Source of the DNA: JAFGBM01 sp964610155 | Lineage (GTDB): Bacteria > Actinomycetota > Actinomycetes > Actinomycetales > Demequinaceae | Assembly: GCA_964610155.1 (NCBI GenBank) | Contig: CAZSUY010000002.1 | Span: forward strand, 81,978-145,977 | Length of the DNA stretch: 64,000 nt | Direction of reading: 5' to 3' | In this document: in pieces, positions 60,371 to 64,000 of the stretch | Numbering within the stretch: position 1 is the first letter of the stretch | Layout of the letters: every line of letters starts with the position of its first letter | Program-made: the position numbers and the translations under genes | Notes under the pieces: generated by a model | What the model was told of the DNA's origin: nothing | The model's database searches: none | Seen by the model: the letters and a program-made list of their open reading frames with translations, nothing else

Positions 60371-61492
60371 CTAGCTGACGTCCACCACTACGAGCGCCTC
60401 TAGAACCGCAAAGATCACATCAATGTCTTCCACAAACCCATCGTCGCTGTTCATGAGACCAACCAACACGCTCCCGCCGGCAGGAGTGTCGAAACCGAAC
60501 AACTGCAGGTAGTCGAACTCTCCCGAAGGCGACTCCATCCGATCCTGGCTCCACACTCCCGTCGTTCCATCGGCCAGGGTGAATAATTCCTGGGAGACGA
60601 GCGTGTGAGTGAATCCGGCAGGCGATACCACACTGTCACCCACGACGTCGGGCAACGAGAGCAAGTTGTGTACCTCGGCGACCGTCTCGTTGCGGTAGTG
60701 GTACACCGAGACTATGTGCTCGGAGTCACCGAGATCCGTGGCCCACGCTCCGAGGTAATCGACATCAACCGGACAGTCCCACGGCTCCCGGTCATAAGAC
60801 GGTTCGAACTCGTAATTCCATGATTTCTGTGAGGGGATAGACATCGTCCTGCAGTAAGAGTGCCAGCGGCCGTCCTCGTCAAGTGGCCGTCCCGCTCGTC
60901 CGCTGATCTCCTGTGGCCCAGCGAATTCGACCGTCTCAAGTGCATCGAGGATCTCACGTGCTCTCGTGCCTTCTTGATCATAGGTCTCGATGAGGACCAT
61001 CAACTCATAGGGGCCGTGGTAGAGGTGCACCGAGTAGATGGTCGTCTCACGATCGTCCATTACTCCGCTAATTGAGCCCCAACAACCAGCTCCGCCGGCC
61101 AGTGTCTCTAATCCGCCGGACTCTCCCCTGACCGCGTCCTCGAAGTGTTGCTCCCAAGAGTCAAGATCCTCAAGTACCTCCCGGCGGGGCCTGTTGCTGG
61201 GGCCATACATTTCGACGGACACCGTGGCGAACGGCTCTCCCGTATTGAGTTCGCTCGCGGGGCTCCACACCGCCGAGAGAACAGTGTTTGGCACCTCTCT
61301 GCGGTACTCGTCGATAAGGTCGTTCCACCCCTCTGGCAGGTCAATGGCAAAGGAGACGGGATTCTCTGATCGTGAGGTAGACGTCTCGTCAATGGGGACC
61401 TGCGGGGGTTCGCAGGCCGTCGCGAAGACCAGCGCAACGACTATCGCAACCGTTCGGAAGGGACACTCTGGCAGACACTGTCTGATGCCCAT
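60371..61492 (-). CDS. Predicted lipoprotein of unknown function
   Basis: A 373-residue exported protein. The N-terminus (CLPECPFRTVAIVVALVFATAC) has a hydrophobic signal ending in a possible lipobox ATAC with lipidation near residue 27. The mature part is acidic and starts with a PsbP/LpqN-like pattern FAIDLPEGWNDLI, and a second similar half may begin near GFTHTLVSQELF. The DNA is less GC-rich than its neighbours. TAGAGT lies 6 nt upstream of the ATG. No specific family is assigned. Confidence 0.65.
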   Translation of the reverse strand: MGIRQCLPECPFRTVAIVVALVFATACEPPQVPIDETSTSRSENPVSFAIDLPEGWNDLIDEYRREVPNTVLSAVWSPASELNTGEPFATVSVEMYGPSNRPRREVLEDLDSWEQHFEDAVRGESGGLETLAGGAGCWGSISGVMDDRETTIYSVHLYHGPYELMVLIETYDQEGTRAREILDALETVEFAGPQEISGRAGRPLDEDGRWHSYCRTMSIPSQKSWNYEFEPSYDREPWDCPVDVDYLGAWATDLGDSEHIVSVYHYRNETVAEVHNLLSLPDVVGDSVVSPAGFTHTLVSQELFTLADGTTGVWSQDRMESPSGEFDYLQLFGFDTPAGGSVLVGLMNSDDGFVEDIDVIFAVLEALVVVDVS

Positions 61493-61542
61493 ATCGCGAC
61501 TCTAGCAATCGGGTCATGCCGTCCGTCGAGTAGGTTGGATCC

Positions 61543-62118
61543 ATGCTTCTTTCCGACCGCGACATCCGCACCGAAATCGATGCCGGCCGTATCGTCATCA
61601 CGCCCTACGATCCGGAGATGATGCAGCCCTCGTCGATCGACGTCCGGCTGGATCGGTTCTTCCGGGTTTTCGACAACCACAAATACGCGGCGATCGATCC
61701 GGCCATTGAGCAGGACGAACTGACCCGGCTGGTCGAGGTCGAGTCAGGGGAGCCCCTCATCCTCCATCCCGGGGAGTTCGTCCTCGGTTCCTCCTACGAG
61801 TCGATCCTTCTCCCCGACGATATCGCCGCCCGGCTCGAAGGCAAGTCGTCCCTCGGGCGCCTAGGCCTCCTGACCCATTCGACGGCGGGATTCGTCGACC
61901 CCGGCTTCGAGGGGACCGTCACCCTTGAGTTGAGCAACGTCGCCACCCTCCCCATCAACCTATGGCCGGGCATGAAGATCGGGCAGTTGTGCTTCTTCCG
62001 GCTGTCATCCCCAGCAAAGCACCCCTACGGCTGGGGAAAGTATGGGTCGCGATACAGCGGGCAGCGAGGCCCGACGGCATCCCGGAGCCACGTGAACTTC
62101 CACCGGACGGATGTGTAG
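61543..62118 (+). CDS. dcd: dCTP deaminase, probably the bifunctional dUMP-forming type
   Basis: Trimeric pyrimidine-nucleotide enzyme of 191 residues that converts dCTP to dUTP and, in the mycobacterial and methanogen form, on to dUMP. The core RLEGKSSLGRLGLLTHSTAGFVDPGF contains the catalytic region, with the glutamate in TVTLELSNV, and the tail GQRGPTASRSHVNF closes the active site. The sequence is very close to M. tuberculosis Dcd as I recall it, which is bifunctional. ATG, 6 nt after TAGGTT (61531-61536). Confidence 0.94.
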   Translation: MLLSDRDIRTEIDAGRIVITPYDPEMMQPSSIDVRLDRFFRVFDNHKYAAIDPAIEQDELTRLVEVESGEPLILHPGEFVLGSSYESILLPDDIAARLEGKSSLGRLGLLTHSTAGFVDPGFEGTVTLELSNVATLPINLWPGMKIGQLCFFRLSSPAKHPYGWGKYGSRYSGQRGPTASRSHVNFHRTDV

Positions 62119-62140
62119 AGGTCCCAGATACACTGCCCAC

Positions 62141-63127
62141 GTGAGCGATTCCGCTGGGAAGACGATCTCGGTCGCCCTGTGCACCTACAACGGCGAAGCC
62201 TTCCTCGGCGACCAACTCCGGTCCATCCTGAGCCAAGACACCCCAGCTCTCGAGGTCGTGATTTCCGACGATGGCTCGACCGACGATACGGTCGCGGTCA
62301 TCAAGAATGTTACGAAGGAGTACGAAGGTCCGACAAGAATCCACCTAATCCATACGGAACGTGTGGGCGGCGTCACCCAGAACTTCGATCGGGCGATCGG
62401 CCAATGCCGCGGCGACATCGTCGCCCTGAGCGACCAGGATGACACCTGGGAGCCCCACAAGCTGAGGGTGCTCGGCGAGCATTTCACTGACGCGTCCACT
62501 CCCCACCTGGTCTTCTCAAACGCAGCCCTCATCGACGAAGCCAGCACCCGCCTTCCCGGGACCCTCCAGGGGAACCTCCGTTTCGGGCGTCGCGAGAGGG
62601 CCGAACTCCGATCCGGTCGAGCCTTCGACCTCCTGATCCGGCGGAACGTGGTGACGGGCGCCGTCGCCGCATTCTCTAGGGACCTCTATGCATACGCCGC
62701 ACCCTTTCCTACGTCCTGGGTCCACGACGAATGGCTGGCCATCATCGCGGCTGCGGTCGGAGAAGTGATCCTGGTGAACGAAACCCTCGTGAACTACCGC
62801 CTCCACGCCGCCAACCAGATCGGGGTCTCTGAACCCGGCGTATCCTCCCGAATCAAGCGCATGCTCGAACCCCGAGGCGATCACCACATCCGGCTGCGAG
62901 AACGGGCGGCCGCGTTGGTGACTCGCCTCGATGCCCTTGGAGCACCCGACGCCGTGCGCGCCGTCGCCGAGCGAAAACTTCGCTTCGAGACGCGGCGAGC
63001 GGCGTACCCGAGAAATCGCTTGCGGCGCATCATTCCCATCGTGCAGGAGCTCGTCCATGGGTCATACGCCGAGTTGTCGAGTCAGCGTCGCTTCGATGTC
63101 GTGCGGGATATTCTCCAGCCCGCCTAG
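62141..63127 (+). CDS. Family 2 glycosyltransferase
   Basis: A 328-residue GT-A glycosyltransferase, rhamnosyltransferase-like. The nucleotide-sugar domain has SVALCTYNGEAFLGDQLRSIL, VVISDDGSTDDT and the metal-binding ALSDQDDTWEPHKL; VHDEWLAII contributes the likely catalytic acid region. The C-terminal 80 residues are basic. The GTG at 62141 stands 6 nt after TACACT (62129-62134), so the leaderless start was preferred over an ATG ten codons upstream. It borders the degraded sugar-biosynthesis genes, suggesting a surface polysaccharide locus. Confidence 0.82.
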   Translation: MSDSAGKTISVALCTYNGEAFLGDQLRSILSQDTPALEVVISDDGSTDDTVAVIKNVTKEYEGPTRIHLIHTERVGGVTQNFDRAIGQCRGDIVALSDQDDTWEPHKLRVLGEHFTDASTPHLVFSNAALIDEASTRLPGTLQGNLRFGRRERAELRSGRAFDLLIRRNVVTGAVAAFSRDLYAYAAPFPTSWVHDEWLAIIAAAVGEVILVNETLVNYRLHAANQIGVSEPGVSSRIKRMLEPRGDHHIRLRERAAALVTRLDALGAPDAVRAVAERKLRFETRRAAYPRNRLRRIIPIVQELVHGSYAELSSQRRFDVVRDILQPA

Positions 63128-63244
63128 CCCCCTTCGCGCGCTCCCGAGGTCCGTCGCGCCTCCGGTGGTCTCAGGGCAACCCCCGGCTGATCGGCAAGGA
63201 GGCCTCCGACCAACCCTGCCTCAAAGGCGTATCTCGGGACCTGA

Positions 63245-63580
63245 CTAAGGAAGTAGATGTTCCCCCGTCCCCGGAGCGCCCGGGCGGATGCCCATCCCGT
63301 AGGTTTCGGCTCCGGGCGCGACCGCCTCAACGAGGTCGACGATGCGCATGCTCGGGATGCGCGGCATGTACAGTTCGCCGCCCTGCATCTGGTCGAACGA
63401 GTCGACCACGAACTCCACGGCCTGCGGGAGTGTGATCCGGAAGCGGGTCATTCTCGCGGCGGTGATCGGCAACGGCTTGCCCTCGGCCGCGAGCTTTATG
63501 AAGAACGGGATGACGGAGCCGCGGCTACCCATGACGTTGCTGTAGCGCACGACGCTGAACCGAGTCTCGTAGCCGACGGC
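63245..63580 (-). pseudogene. Fragment of a PseB/FlaA1-type UDP-GlcNAc 4,6-dehydratase
   Basis: Translation of the minus strand from 63580 gives AVGYETRFSVVRYSNVMGSRG and continues through VIPFFIKLAAEGKPLPIT, MTRFRITLPQAVEFVVDSF, QGGELYMPRIPSMRIVDL to GIRPG. That corresponds to roughly residues 170-285 of the usual 330-345. An in-frame TAA (63581-63583) blocks the upstream part, the N-terminal NAD domain is missing, and the C-terminus loses similarity after IRPG. The enzyme normally starts pseudaminic-acid-type sugar synthesis. It is a remnant, not a gene. Confidence 0.75.
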
Positions 63581-63621
63581 TTAGTGGTTCGCGGACTGGA
63601 ACAGTTTGTCGGCGGCAGGGC

Positions 63622-63972
63622 GCCCGCGTTGTCGACCCCACGCCACGTCTGCCCGCCCTACTCGCGGAGTCGGACATCGTGATCTCAGCAGCTGGGACGA
63701 GCGCTTAGGACATCGGCACCATGGCGGTTCCTGCGGTGTCCTCCGCCGTTGTGGAGAACCAGCAAGCGGGCCTCGCGGCGATAGTCGACGCTGGTGTTGG
63801 TCTCGGCGTTGACGCCGTGGGTCAACTCGACGCCCTCGAGGACATCGGGTCGCTCGTTGACGGGCTGCTGGCAGACGAAACCGCCCGACGCGACCTCGTC
63901 GCGCGCTGTCTCGACAAATTCGACGGCCGCGGTGCCGAACGGGTAGCGGACGAGTTCGAACGCCTCAGGTGA
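63622..63972 (+). pseudogene. Fragment of a PseG-like UDP-sugar hydrolase with internal stop
   Basis: The plus-strand frame reads ARVVDPTPRLPALLAESDIV, then ISAAGTSA, a TAG stop at 63706-63708, then DIGTMAVPAVSSAVVENQQA and a tail ending DGRGAERVADEFERLR. This matches the C-terminal half of PseG, the hydrolase releasing UDP from the trideoxy-altropyranose of pseudaminic acid synthesis. The stop sits where the family has an aromatic or tryptophan codon. The N-terminal half is missing: only about 115 of some 330 residues remain. Confidence 0.6.
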
Positions 63973-64000
63973 TCCCGCCGGTTCACGCGCGCTTAGTTGC

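Noticed and set aside
63124..63330. Minus-strand open frame overlapping the PseB-like remnant
   Set aside because: Shows no recognisable similarity. It may contain further decayed sequence, but nothing supports a gene; 63128-63244 is left without a call.

Overview
This window is a chromosomal segment of a high-GC actinobacterium (Actinomycetota). The evidence is a 33-residue bS22 (AURKAIP1/COX24) ribosomal protein beside an excisionase-type HTH gene, a DUF4229 gene beside menA, a HadA/HadB-type MaoC pair beside rpmG, a MenJ-like reductase, a mycobacterial-type Dcd, and many start codons that sit 6-7 nt after a TANNNT -10 box (leaderless transcripts). The gene neighbourhoods resemble the Mycobacterium tuberculosis Rv0500-Rv0640 region as I remember it. 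The class cannot be fixed from sequence reading alone. No CRISPR array, insertion sequence, intact prophage or rRNA operon was seen.

Layout. (1) 38-2413, minus strand: tRNA-Trp, secE, nusG, rplK, rplA. (2) 2705-5787, plus: an aspartate aminotransferase and an ABC-2 type exporter. (3) 5872-17417, plus: a NarL/LuxR-type two-component system followed by three very large FtsX/MacB-type permeases and two nearly identical ATPases. A shared 18-bp operator-like motif precedes four transcription units. (4) 17421-21364, minus: tRNA-Tyr, tRNA-Thr, tRNA-Met, rpmG, hadA-like, hadB-like, an MFS transporter and murB. (5) 21445-24886: yajQ, htpX, fprA and a small secreted hypothetical. (6) 24969-42644, minus: one near-continuous operon of about 17.7 kb, menJ-like reductase, nuoA to nuoN, and a long-chain polyprenyl diphosphate synthase, mostly joined by 4-8 bp start/stop overlaps. 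(7) 42731-55789: menaquinone genes menF, menD, menC, menB, menE and menA, interleaved with two membrane-anchored hypothetical proteins and a tandem triplet of DUF3048 lipoproteins. (8) 55843-63127: DUF4229, a PLDc_N-type membrane protein, GT4 glycosyltransferase, histidine phosphatase, HAD-IB hydrolase, bS22, HTH, phosphoribosyltransferase, lipoprotein, dcd and a GT2 glycosyltransferase. (9) 63245-63972: broken remnants of a PseB-like dehydratase and a PseG-like sugar hydrolase.

Regions 6 and 7 together form a respiratory module. The Men enzymes make the naphthoquinone, the polyprenyl synthase makes its tail, MenA joins them, the MenJ-like enzyme probably saturates part of the tail, and complex I reduces the product. 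MenG and MenH were not found here. Region 3 looks like an envelope-stress or antimicrobial-peptide response system in which a two-component system controls giant FtsX exporters; that role is inference. It lies inside a translation and cell-wall gene neighbourhood that is compact in many relatives.

The most distinctive observations are the repeated operator in region 3, the 331-bp identical stretch shared by the two ATPase genes, the DUF3048 triplet, short tandem duplications that copy the last codons plus stop codon of at least three genes, and the decayed nonulosonic-acid genes at the right edge.
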